From CAJBNH01 sp964447285 (lineage in GTDB: Bacteria > Myxococcota_A > UBA9042): DNA of 64,000 nt. A program made the translations under genes and the position numbers. The stretch lies in NCBI GenBank assembly GCA_964447285.1, contig CAYURO010000006.1, positions 62,001-126,000 of the forward strand. The letters are read 5' to 3'. The notes beneath the pieces were generated by a model, which worked only from the letters and a program-made list of their open reading frames with translations, was not told the DNA's origin and did not search any database. Below are positions 16,474 to 24,031 of this stretch, one piece after another (position 1 is the stretch's first letter; each line of letters starts with the position of its first letter).

Positions 16474-17784
16474 GTGCCCAACCCTGCCGCCCGCGCCGCG
16501 ACGATCGGGCCATCGCCTGAGTCCCTGCGCTTGCTGAAGTGGTGGCGCTGGCGCGTCTTCGCAGCGACTTGGCTGTGCTATGCCGGCTACTACTTCGCAA
16601 GAAAGCCGTTTTACATCGTCAAGGCGGATCTGGGCCGATCGCTCGACCTCGACGCGACGCTGCTGGGCGTGTTGGGGTCGGCCTATCTGATCGCCTACAC
16701 CGTCGGCCAGTTTACCGCAGGGGCTGTGGGTCCCCGGCTGGGCGCGCGCCTGATGCTGCTGATCGGCATGGGGGTGTCGGTCGGTGCCGCCATCGGCTTC
16801 GGCTTCGGCCACTCGTTTGCATGGTTCCTGGTGCTGATGATCTTGAACGGTCTGGCGCAGGCCACGGGTTGGTCCAGCACCGTCGGCAACATGGCGGCAT
16901 GGTTCCACCGCGGCGAGCGCGGCACCGTCATGGGTGTCTGGGCCACCAACTTTCAGATCGGCGGCGTGCTGGCCAGCGGGTTGGCAGCGTGGACGCTGGC
17001 GCGGTGGGGCTTCCGGTACGCGTTCTTCTCCGGCGCACTGGTGCTGCTGGGCGTGCTGGTGTTCTTCTTCTTCAACCAAGCGAACAAGCCGGAAGACAAG
17101 GGGTTGCCGCCCGTCGTGGACCCTGCCGACAAGGCTTCGGCAAACGAGTCGGCCGCGGAATCTGGCCAAAGCGTGCGCTGGTCCAAGGACGTGTGGTGGA
17201 CGGTCCTGCTGATCGGTGGAACGTATTTCGGCCTCAAATTCATCCGTTACGCAATATGGAGCTGGGCCCCCTACGTTCTGGCCAACAACTTCGGTCTCGC
17301 CAAGGACGACGCGGGCTACGTGTCGACGATCTTCGACGTCGCTGGCGTTGCCGGCGTGATCATCACGGGTTGGCTCAGCGACCGCTTCTTCCACGGCCGA
17401 CGTGCGCTGGTGTCGTTTCTGATGGTGCTGGGGCTTGTCGCGGCCACGCTGGGCATGGTGACGATCGGCAGTGGGTCGGTCACGGCGTTTGCGGTCTCGA
17501 TGGCGCTGACCGGGTTCTGCCTGTACGGCCCCGACGCGCTGCTGACCGGCGCGGGCGCCCAGGATATCGGCAACCAGGCCAGCGCCATTCGCGCGGCGGG
17601 CATCATCAGCGGTCTGGGCTCAGCGGGATCGGTGGTGCAAGAGCTGGCCATCGGCAAGTCCTACACCGACTCGGGCGGCGACATGGGGCCGATTCTGGCG
17701 ATGCTGTTCGGGTCGTCGCTGCTGGCCGCGGCGTGTCTGGCCGTGATCCTCGTGCGCAACCGGCGCGGCAACAGCGACCTGTAG
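16474..17784 (+). CDS. Organophosphate:phosphate antiporter-family MFS transporter (GlpT/UhpT-like)
   Basis: A 436-residue major facilitator protein of about 12 membrane segments with a hydrophilic central loop (about residues 200-245, containing PADKASANESAA). The N-terminal YYFARKPFY motif with its Arg, followed by LGSAYLIAYTVGQF, is characteristic of the OPA family, which exchanges glycerol-3-phosphate or sugar phosphates for inorganic phosphate. The substrate cannot be decided. glpD, 4.2 kb downstream, suggests glycerol-3-phosphate, but that is only proximity. I chose the GTG at 16474 because GAGGT lies just upstream; earlier frames overlap the tRNA. Confidence 0.85.
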   Translation: MPNPAARAATIGPSPESLRLLKWWRWRVFAATWLCYAGYYFARKPFYIVKADLGRSLDLDATLLGVLGSAYLIAYTVGQFTAGAVGPRLGARLMLLIGMGVSVGAAIGFGFGHSFAWFLVLMILNGLAQATGWSSTVGNMAAWFHRGERGTVMGVWATNFQIGGVLASGLAAWTLARWGFRYAFFSGALVLLGVLVFFFFNQANKPEDKGLPPVVDPADKASANESAAESGQSVRWSKDVWWTVLLIGGTYFGLKFIRYAIWSWAPYVLANNFGLAKDDAGYVSTIFDVAGVAGVIITGWLSDRFFHGRRALVSFLMVLGLVAATLGMVTIGSGSVTAFAVSMALTGFCLYGPDALLTGAGAQDIGNQASAIRAAGIISGLGSAGSVVQELAIGKSYTDSGGDMGPILAMLFGSSLLAAACLAVILVRNRRGNSDL

Positions 17785-17799
17785 CGCGTCCAACTCCGC

Positions 17800-19185
17800 T
17801 TACGGCTTGGTCATCTGCTCGGGTCGCATCACCTCGTCATAGCGCACCGCCGTCAGCAAACCCAGTCCCAGCACCGCTTCACGCAGGGTCGTGCCGTGCT
17901 GGTGCGCGTGGTGGGCGGCCTTGGCGGCGGCGTCGTAGCCGATGTGGGGCGTCAGGGCCGTCACGGTCATCAGCGAGCGGTCGACGTTGCGCTGCAGGAC
18001 CTCTCGGTCGGGCTCGATGCCACGGGCGCAGTGGACGTCGAAGCTGTCGCAAGTATCCGTCAGCAGGCGAATCTCCGTCAGCAGATCATGCGCGATCACA
18101 GGCATATAGACATTCAGCTCGAAGTTGCCCTGACTGCCGGCGATGCCGATCGCGCTGTCGAGCCCCAAGACCTGGACGCAGACCATCGCCATCGCCTCGC
18201 TCTGGGTCGGGTTGACCTTGCCCGGCATGATCGACGACCCGGGTTCGTTGGCGGGGATGCGGATCTCGCCCAGACCACAGCGGGGCCCACTCGCCAACCA
18301 CCTGATGTCGTTGGCGATCTTGATCAGGCTGACGGCCAGCCGCCGCAAGGCGCCGCTGCACTCGACCGCTGCGTCGCGGCTGGCCAACGCCTCGAATTTG
18401 TTCGGCGCGGTCATGAAGCGGATGCCGGTGAAAGAGGCGATCTGCCACGCCACCCGCTCTGCGTACTCGGGGTGCGTGTTCAGCCCGGTGCCGACCGCCG
18501 ATCCGCCCAACGCCAGCTCGTACAAGTGCCCAAGGGTATTGCGGATGGCTTGCAGGCCGTGTTCCAGCTGGCTCGCGTGGCCCGACAGTTCCTGCCCCAG
18601 CGTCAGCGGCGTGGCGTCCATCAGGTGGGTGCGGCCGACCTTCAGCACGTCGTGAAACGCCCCCGCCTTGCCGTGCAGCGTCGCGTGCAACCGCCCGACT
18701 GCCGGGATCAATCGCAACAACAGCCCCTCAGCCGCGGCGATGTGCAGCGCCGTCGGAAAGGCGTCGTTGGTCGACTGGCACCGGTTCACATCGTCGTTCG
18801 GGTGGACCGGCTGCTGTCCCCCCAGCGGCTGACCGGCCAACTCGTTGGCGCGGTTGGCGATCACCTCGTTCATGTTCATGTTCGTCTGGGTACCCGACCC
18901 CGTCTGCCACACCACCAACGGAAAGTGGTCGTCCCAACGCCCGGCGATCACTTCGTCGGCGGCCGCCACGATCAGATCGCGCTTCTCCGCAGGCAACAGC
19001 TTCAGGTCCGCATTCACGATCGCCGCAGAGCGTTTGACGATGGCCAGCGCCCGGATGAACTCACGGGGAAAGCGGTCCTGACCAATGCGAAAATGCTCGA
19101 GACTGCGCTGGGTTTGCGCGCCCCAGTAGCGGTCGACCGGGACTTGGATCGGACCGAAGCTGTCGTGCTCCATACGGAAGGTCAT
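17800..19185 (-). CDS. fumC: Class II fumarate hydratase
   Basis: Interconverts fumarate and L-malate in the citric-acid cycle without an iron-sulfur cluster. The 461-residue protein has the fumarase/aspartase signature GSSIMPGKVNPTQ, with its catalytic Ser near residue 315, the upstream GSGTQTNMNMNEV (about 95-110), and NRCQSTNDAFPT. The length suits FumC, a homotetramer. The start gives MTFRMEHDSFGPIQV, the usual N-terminus. It is the last gene of a minus-strand run with an aldolase-family gene 42 bp upstream. Confidence 0.95.
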   Translation of the reverse strand: MTFRMEHDSFGPIQVPVDRYWGAQTQRSLEHFRIGQDRFPREFIRALAIVKRSAAIVNADLKLLPAEKRDLIVAAADEVIAGRWDDHFPLVVWQTGSGTQTNMNMNEVIANRANELAGQPLGGQQPVHPNDDVNRCQSTNDAFPTALHIAAAEGLLLRLIPAVGRLHATLHGKAGAFHDVLKVGRTHLMDATPLTLGQELSGHASQLEHGLQAIRNTLGHLYELALGGSAVGTGLNTHPEYAERVAWQIASFTGIRFMTAPNKFEALASRDAAVECSGALRRLAVSLIKIANDIRWLASGPRCGLGEIRIPANEPGSSIMPGKVNPTQSEAMAMVCVQVLGLDSAIGIAGSQGNFELNVYMPVIAHDLLTEIRLLTDTCDSFDVHCARGIEPDREVLQRNVDRSLMTVTALTPHIGYDAAAKAAHHAHQHGTTLREAVLGLGLLTAVRYDEVMRPEQMTKP

Positions 19186-19227
19186 GTCGGCTCCTGGGAG
19201 GACGAAAGGGCGGACGCGGCGACGGTG

Positions 19228-19998
19228 CTAGGTGCGGCCCAAGGACCTCAGCACGGCCTGTACGAGGTCGGCATCGGCCCCGCTGGGCGTGGATGGGGGC
19301 TCAGCAGCTGGACAGGCCGACCCCGGACGACGGTAGGGAGGCGAAATCGGGTGCGCAAGCGCGAACAAGCGGTCGACCTCAGCCGACGGCAGCGGCTCAG
19401 CGCCTCCCATCATCTTCACCGCAGCGTAGATCTGGGCGGTGTGCTCCAAAGCGTCCAAGCGGGCCATCGCGGTGTCCAAGTCCGGCCCCACGGTGACGGA
19501 GCCATGGCGCTCCATCAGCACCACGTCATAGCAGGCCAGAAAATCTCCCAACATGGCAGGCACTTGCAGCGTCGTCGGGGTCGTGTACGGGGCCGTCGCC
19601 ACCTGACCACAGGCGAACACGACCTCGGACACCAGCACCTCGCTCAGTCGCCCTCCCGCCAGCTGGTAGGCAATCGCCATCGGCGGGTGGGCGTGTACGA
19701 CCGCGTGGACGTCCGGGCGGCGTTCATAAGCGACCAGATGCAAAGCGATTTCACTGGAGGGCCGCCCCAAATGACGACCGACCGGCCGCCCCGTCAGGTC
19801 AACGACGATCAAGTCCTCAGGCTTCAAACGCCCCTTGTGGACACCGCTGGGCGTCGTCAGGACGCGGTCACGCCCCAGGCGAACGCTCAAGTTGCCGTCC
19901 ATCGCCCCTGACAGGTGACGGTCGTAGATCTCGCGCGCCGCCTGGGCGACCTGCTGGCGGGCGGACCGCTCGTCGATGCGTTCGGAGGTCGAGGGCAC
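19228..19998 (-). CDS. Class II aldolase/adducin-family protein
   Basis: A 256-residue protein of the L-fuculose-phosphate aldolase/adducin family. Zinc-binding HAH (102-104) follows VVHAHPPMA, a substrate-phosphate type SSE motif lies at 81-83, and a later ERHG supplies another His. Members cleave sugar phosphates or related 2-hydroxy compounds; the substrate here is not known. The start is the GTG at 19998, preceded by CGGAG; longer upstream reading would overlap the membrane-protein gene. The C-terminus is Pro/Ser-rich. It may be co-transcribed with fumC and the two envelope genes upstream. Confidence 0.85.
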   Translation of the reverse strand: MPSTSERIDERSARQQVAQAAREIYDRHLSGAMDGNLSVRLGRDRVLTTPSGVHKGRLKPEDLIVVDLTGRPVGRHLGRPSSEIALHLVAYERRPDVHAVVHAHPPMAIAYQLAGGRLSEVLVSEVVFACGQVATAPYTTPTTLQVPAMLGDFLACYDVVLMERHGSVTVGPDLDTAMARLDALEHTAQIYAAVKMMGGAEPLPSAEVDRLFALAHPISPPYRRPGSACPAAEPPSTPSGADADLVQAVLRSLGRT

Positions 19999-20021
19999 GG
20001 GATTGGCTCCGACGGTGCGGG

Positions 20022-20456
20022 TCAGCGGACGCGCTGAATCACGCGCTCCTTGGCGGTGAACTGCAAGGCATCGATCTTCCAAGAGTTGCCATCTCGCACC
20101 AGTGGCACGTCGTACTTGGCTTGCGAGCCCTGGTCGCTGGCGCGCCGCAGCTTGACCCAGGCCTTGTCGCCCTCAACCTCGACCGACTCGATGTTCTCGG
20201 TGACCAAGTAGTAGTACGGGTGACGGCTGGACTTCCGCGCATCGTCGCCACGTGACAGAGCCAACAGTCCTCCGACCAATGGTTTGGATTCCTTGGTGAA
20301 GCCGTCCAGGAACGCTTCTTCGTCGCCCAGCATCGCCGCGGACACGACCGACAGGTACACGTCGCGCGCGTCGCGCACGTACAGGAAGCGGTAGTAGGCG
20401 TAAGCGCCACCGGCCAGAAGCGCGATCAGCAACACGGCGACGATGATCTTCTTCAA
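20022..20456 (-). CDS. Small membrane-anchored protein of unknown function
   Basis: A 144-residue protein with one N-terminal membrane helix (about 4-26, uncleaved), then a soluble domain facing the periplasm with strand patterns VEVEGDKAWVKLRRASDQ and KYDVPLVRDGNSWKIDAL, similar in plan to DUF4878/NTF2-like lipoproteins. The start is a TTG at 20456 with a purine-rich GGGGGA upstream; no ATG is available. Its upstream neighbour 13 bp away has the same general plan, so the two probably arose by duplication or act together. Function unknown. Confidence 0.6.
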   Translation of the reverse strand: MKKIIVAVLLIALLAGGAYAYYRFLYVRDARDVYLSVVSAAMLGDEEAFLDGFTKESKPLVGGLLALSRGDDARKSSRHPYYYLVTENIESVEVEGDKAWVKLRRASDQGSQAKYDVPLVRDGNSWKIDALQFTAKERVIQRVR

Positions 20457-20469
20457 GTGTTCCCCCGGG

Positions 20470-20940
20470 TCATTCGCGCGGCCGCAGCGCCTGCAGGAAC
20501 AGGTCGGACTCGAGCAGGTCGATGCGCCACTGGCCCTCGATCAGCCGCAGGGGCACGCGGGCGGTCTCTTGGCCCTGCTTGAACATCACCACGGCCAGTT
20601 GGCCCTGTTCGACCACCTCGACCGCTTCGCCCTTGGGCAGCAGCGCCGTCGTCGGGCGGCCATCGCGCAGTACGCGGTATACCTTGCCGGACTTGTTCAC
20701 AACGTCAGGGGCCGCCTGCAGAAATGCGGCGGACTTCGGCTCCAACAGGGAGAGGAAACCCGCATCGTCTTTCGCAGCCAAGGTTTGGCGGGCCTGGGCG
20801 ATCACGTCCTGCGGCGAGTCGCGGCATCCCGCCAGCAGTGTGAGCGCAAACACCGCGATGCCCCACGGAATGCGGCGCACAAGAGCGTCGAGCGGGCACT
20901 CGCGGAGATGTGACGGGGTGTGGCGCGGGGTGTCGAACAT
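20470..20940 (-). CDS. Lipoprotein of unknown function, paired with the next gene
   Basis: A 156-residue lipoprotein with hydrophobic core and lipobox FALTLLAGC (Cys39), then a domain with VPLRLIEGQWRIDLLESDLF that repeats the strand-turn-strand pattern of the neighbour's VPLVRDGNSWKIDAL, suggesting a shared NTF2-like fold. The start is uncertain: the ATG at 20940 has no Shine-Dalgarno and gives a long N-terminus, while a GTG at 20880 would give a textbook short lipoprotein signal. I kept the ATG. It leads a minus-strand run with the membrane protein, aldolase and fumC. Confidence 0.65.
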   Translation of the reverse strand: MFDTPRHTPSHLRECPLDALVRRIPWGIAVFALTLLAGCRDSPQDVIAQARQTLAAKDDAGFLSLLEPKSAAFLQAAPDVVNKSGKVYRVLRDGRPTTALLPKGEAVEVVEQGQLAVVMFKQGQETARVPLRLIEGQWRIDLLESDLFLQALRPRE

Positions 20941-21095
20941 GCGCGGTGGGGTGACACGATTCGGGAGGGCCGTCAAGCCGCGGTGACCGGATGGACACCA
21001 GCATTCATATCTAACTTCATGTTGCGTATGATGTTTCCAACGGTGTCTACGGGACTGTCGGTTGCTTTGCCGCGGCAAATTCCGCCCGGACGTGA

Positions 21096-21124
21096 TCGAC
21101 AGGCTTGGCACCTGTGGCTACAGT
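21096..21124 (+). promoter_or_regulatory. Possible promoter of the deoxynucleoside kinase gene
   Basis: TCGACA (21096-21101), a 17-base spacer and TACAGT (21119-21124) lie about 35 bases before the start. An AT-rich island (about 21002-21040) just upstream probably holds the divergent promoter of the lipoprotein operon. Confidence 0.4.
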
Positions 21125-21159
21125 CGAGCGGTCCCCGCCTCCCCCCCGCCGGAGCCGTC

Positions 21160-21882
21160 GTGGTCCAGCCCTCCCGCCCGCAGTCGACGCCCCGTCTCGC
21201 CCTTGCCCCCGGCCCCGCCGGTGCGCCCAAGGGCCGACAGGCCCGTTTCGTCGCCATCGCCGGTAACATCGGCGCGGGCAAGTCGACACTAACCTCGTTC
21301 CTGGCGTCCCAATACGCGATCCGACCGTTCTACGAGCCCAACGACTCGAACCCGTACCTGACCGACTTCTACGCGGACATGATGCGGTACGCGTTTCACA
21401 GTCAAATGTACTTTCTTTCCGCAAAGTTCCGCGCCCACTTGCAGCTGGCGCGCCTGCTCGACGAGGACCCCGCCACCGTCTACGTGCAGGACCGGACGAT
21501 CTACGAGGACGCCGAGATCTTCGCTCGCACGCTCTACACCCGCGGCGTGATGTCGGCGCGCGACTACGAGACGTACTCCAGCATGTACCGCGCCATCCGC
21601 GAGACCCTGCCCAAGCCCGACCTGCTGATCTACTTGCGGTGCAGCCTCAAGGGGATCCGCCGGCGCATCAAAGTGCGCGGTCGACCGGAGGAACAGGCGG
21701 TCGACCCGCGTTACTTGCGCGCCCTGCAGGACGCCTACGAGACGTGGTTTGCCGATTACGATCTGGGGCCAACGCTCGTCATCGAGACCGAGAAGCTCGA
21801 CTATCTGGAGCACTGGATCGATCGTCAGGATCTCGTCACCGCCTTGGACGGTCTGCTGTGCCGCGCACAAGCCGGTATTTGA
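21160..21882 (+). CDS. Deoxynucleoside kinase family protein
   Basis: A 240-residue kinase with a P-loop GNIGAGKS (35-42), then DRTIYEDAEIFA, the conserved Asp/Glu-Arg-Ser-like motif of the dGK/dAK/dCK family, and a LID with RGRPEEQAVDPRYLRALQDAYETWF. It should phosphorylate a deoxynucleoside (probably purine) to the monophosphate for salvage; the substrate cannot be fixed. The start is a GTG with GGAG five bases upstream, and the first 25 residues are basic and disordered, slightly longer than the family minimum. Confidence 0.88.
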   Translation: MVQPSRPQSTPRLALAPGPAGAPKGRQARFVAIAGNIGAGKSTLTSFLASQYAIRPFYEPNDSNPYLTDFYADMMRYAFHSQMYFLSAKFRAHLQLARLLDEDPATVYVQDRTIYEDAEIFARTLYTRGVMSARDYETYSSMYRAIRETLPKPDLLIYLRCSLKGIRRRIKVRGRPEEQAVDPRYLRALQDAYETWFADYDLGPTLVIETEKLDYLEHWIDRQDLVTALDGLLCRAQAGI

Positions 21883-21900
21883 CGCATTGCGTCACGCAGG

Positions 21901-21930
21901 TTGCCACCGCTTCCCCGCTGAACCTACACT
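21901..21930 (+). promoter_or_regulatory. Possible promoter of glpD
   Basis: TTGCCA (21901-21906), an 18-base spacer and TACACT (21925-21930), about 70 bases before glpD. Confidence 0.4.
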
Positions 21931-22001
21931 GCATCGACCGTCGTCGAAGGCTTCGCTTTGACGCACGGACACAGGCGACAGCGACCCCGGCGGTGTCTCC
22001 C

Positions 22002-23702
22002 ATGGCTTTCTCCGTCCACCAACGCCCCGACCTTCTGCAGCGGCTTCGGACTGACGTCTTCGACCTGATCGTGGTCGGTGGCGGCATTACGGGTGCCGGA
22101 ATAGCCCGCGATGCGTCCCTGCGAGGGCTGAAGGTAGCCCTGATCGAGCGGGGCGACTTCGCTTGCGGGACGTCGTCGCGGTCGTCCAAGCTGATCCACG
22201 GTGGCCTGCGGTACCTGGAGATGGGCGACATCGCCTTGGTGTTCGAGGCCGTGCGCGAACGGCAGCGACTGATCCAGCTGGCTCCGCACCTGGCCCGTCC
22301 CCAGTCGTTCCTGCTGCCCGTCTACGAAAAGGCCAAGCGGGGCGTTTTCATGCTGGACATCGGCCTGACGCTCTACGACCTGCTCGCGTCGTTTTCCGGC
22401 GTGCTGCGGCACCGGGCGCTGCGCAAGAAGGCGATGCAGCGCATGGAACCCCTGCTGCGTGGCAAGGGGCTGTCTGGCGGTGTGCGCTACTACGACGCGA
22501 TGACGGACGACGGACGGCTGGTCATGGCGAACCTGCGCGGAGCAGTGCAGGCGGGGGCCGTCGTGGTGCCTCGGGTGTCGTTCCAGGCGCCCGTGTTCAA
22601 GAATGGTCAACTGACCAGCGTGCGGGTTCGCGACGAGTGGGACGGCCAAACGCTGACGGTGGCCACGCGCTGCGTCGTCTCGGCGACCGGCCCGTGGACG
22701 GACGAGCTGATGGGACTTTGGCAAGGCGAGCCAGTGCCGTCGATGCTGCGTCCTTCCAAGGGCTCGCACATCGTGCTGCCACGCGAGCGTCTGCCGCTGG
22801 CCCACGCCGTGATGATGTCCGCGGATGACGGCCGCATCGTGTTCGCCCTGCCCTGGCCCGACGCGACCGTGATTGGAACGACCGACACCGCGCATGAGGG
22901 AGACTTCACGGACCCGCGGGCCACGGTCGAAGATGCCGAATACTTGCTGAAGACCGCCAACGCGCACTTCGATGCCGTGGGTGGCGGCCTGACGCTGGAC
23001 GACGTGGTCAGTGCGTGGGCCGGGATCCGGCCGCTCGTCGCCGCAGATGCCGACCAGGCCAGCTACCGCATCTCGCGGGAACACGTGATCTCTTCAGACC
23101 CTCGAGGTCTAGTGGCCATCGCAGGCGGCAAGCTGACGACCTATCGGGTGATGGCCGCCGAGACCGTCGATGCGGCTTGCAAGCTGATGCCTCCGGCGCG
23201 CGCTGCGGACCTGAAGCCCGCCCTCACCCATCGCCTGCCGCTGCCGGGAGCCGACCGCATGTCGTCACGGGCGCGGCCGCTGGAAACACTGACGCAAGTC
23301 CTTGTGGCCGCCCACGGTCTGACGGAACCGTTTGCCCGGCACTTGGCGTATCAGTACGGCTCGGACGCCGAAGATGTCGTCGCCGCTTGCCTCGCCACCG
23401 ACCAGGGGATGCAGCCCGTGGTGCCCGGACAACCGGTTGCTTGGGGCGAGCTGCGCTGGATCGTGCAGGAGGAGCTGCCGATGACGCTGGTGGACCTGAC
23501 GGTGCGCCGCACGCCGCTGTACTACCTTTCCGGCGAGCGTATGGCCCCGGCCATCGGCGAGTTGGCGCGGCGAATGGGCGAGTGGTGCAGCTATTCGCCT
23601 GAGCGGACAGCACAATTGGCCGACGAGATGCGCGCCTTCATGACCCACCATCGCCTCGAGCGAACCGCAGCTCAGGTGGCTGCGGAAAGTCCCGCTGCCT
23701 GA
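22002..23702 (+). CDS. glpD: Aerobic glycerol-3-phosphate dehydrogenase
   Basis: A 566-residue FAD flavoprotein that oxidises glycerol-3-phosphate to dihydroxyacetone phosphate and passes electrons to quinones at the inner membrane. The FAD-binding Rossmann fold starts DLIVVGGGITGAGIARDA, followed by the family motif GTSSRSSKLIHGGLRYLE. The C-terminal helical cap domain includes RLPLPGADR and MTLVDLTVRRTPLYYLSG. The ATG at 22002 has a weak ribosome site. Its 566 residues suit homologues without extra fusion. It could supply the pathway fed by the OPA transporter and by fructose-bisphosphate aldolase. Confidence 0.93.
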   Translation: MAFSVHQRPDLLQRLRTDVFDLIVVGGGITGAGIARDASLRGLKVALIERGDFACGTSSRSSKLIHGGLRYLEMGDIALVFEAVRERQRLIQLAPHLARPQSFLLPVYEKAKRGVFMLDIGLTLYDLLASFSGVLRHRALRKKAMQRMEPLLRGKGLSGGVRYYDAMTDDGRLVMANLRGAVQAGAVVVPRVSFQAPVFKNGQLTSVRVRDEWDGQTLTVATRCVVSATGPWTDELMGLWQGEPVPSMLRPSKGSHIVLPRERLPLAHAVMMSADDGRIVFALPWPDATVIGTTDTAHEGDFTDPRATVEDAEYLLKTANAHFDAVGGGLTLDDVVSAWAGIRPLVAADADQASYRISREHVISSDPRGLVAIAGGKLTTYRVMAAETVDAACKLMPPARAADLKPALTHRLPLPGADRMSSRARPLETLTQVLVAAHGLTEPFARHLAYQYGSDAEDVVAACLATDQGMQPVVPGQPVAWGELRWIVQEELPMTLVDLTVRRTPLYYLSGERMAPAIGELARRMGEWCSYSPERTAQLADEMRAFMTHHRLERTAAQVAAESPAA

Positions 23703-23779
23703 GCAAGACCACCCCTCCGCAGCGCGTGCGCGATGTGCTTCAATGCGAGCCTTGCCACGCCCCTTCCGGAGCCGACCGC

Positions 23780-24016
23780 ATGAAGCTGTCTCGCCTCTCC
23801 CACGCCATCCGCGCCGCCTCACTGGGAGGAATTGCGGGAATCTTCCTGATCCTGACAGGTTGTGACCGCCCTTGTGACCAGCTGGCCGACCGGCTGTGTC
23901 AGAGAGCCGGGGCCGATGACGCCGCTTGCGCGAAGTGGCAGGACCGCGTCAGTCGCGTCTCGACCAACACCTGCGAGGTCGGGCTGCGCGCGCTCGACCG
24001 CGACCGCTTGCGCTGA
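23780..24016 (+). CDS. Very small Cys-rich lipoprotein
   Basis: A 78-residue lipoprotein. The signal peptide contains GIFLILTGC with Cys28 as lipidation site, leaving a mature chain of about 50 residues. Four further Cys (32, 40, 50, 65), spaced x7, x9 and x14, could give two disulfides in a helical hairpin. The start is an ATG preceded by CCGGAG. It ends 15 bp before the CPBP protease gene, so it may be co-transcribed with it. The family is unknown and the gene easily missed. Confidence 0.6.
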   Translation: MKLSRLSHAIRAASLGGIAGIFLILTGCDRPCDQLADRLCQRAGADDAACAKWQDRVSRVSTNTCEVGLRALDRDRLR

Positions 24017-24031
24017 ACGACCGAGGTGCCC

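Noticed and set aside
21106..21123. Possible sigma54 promoter (TTGGCAC...) before the deoxynucleoside kinase
   Set aside because: The TGGCAC half is present but the -12 half reads GCTAC rather than TTGC; a sigma70-type pair in the same place fits better.
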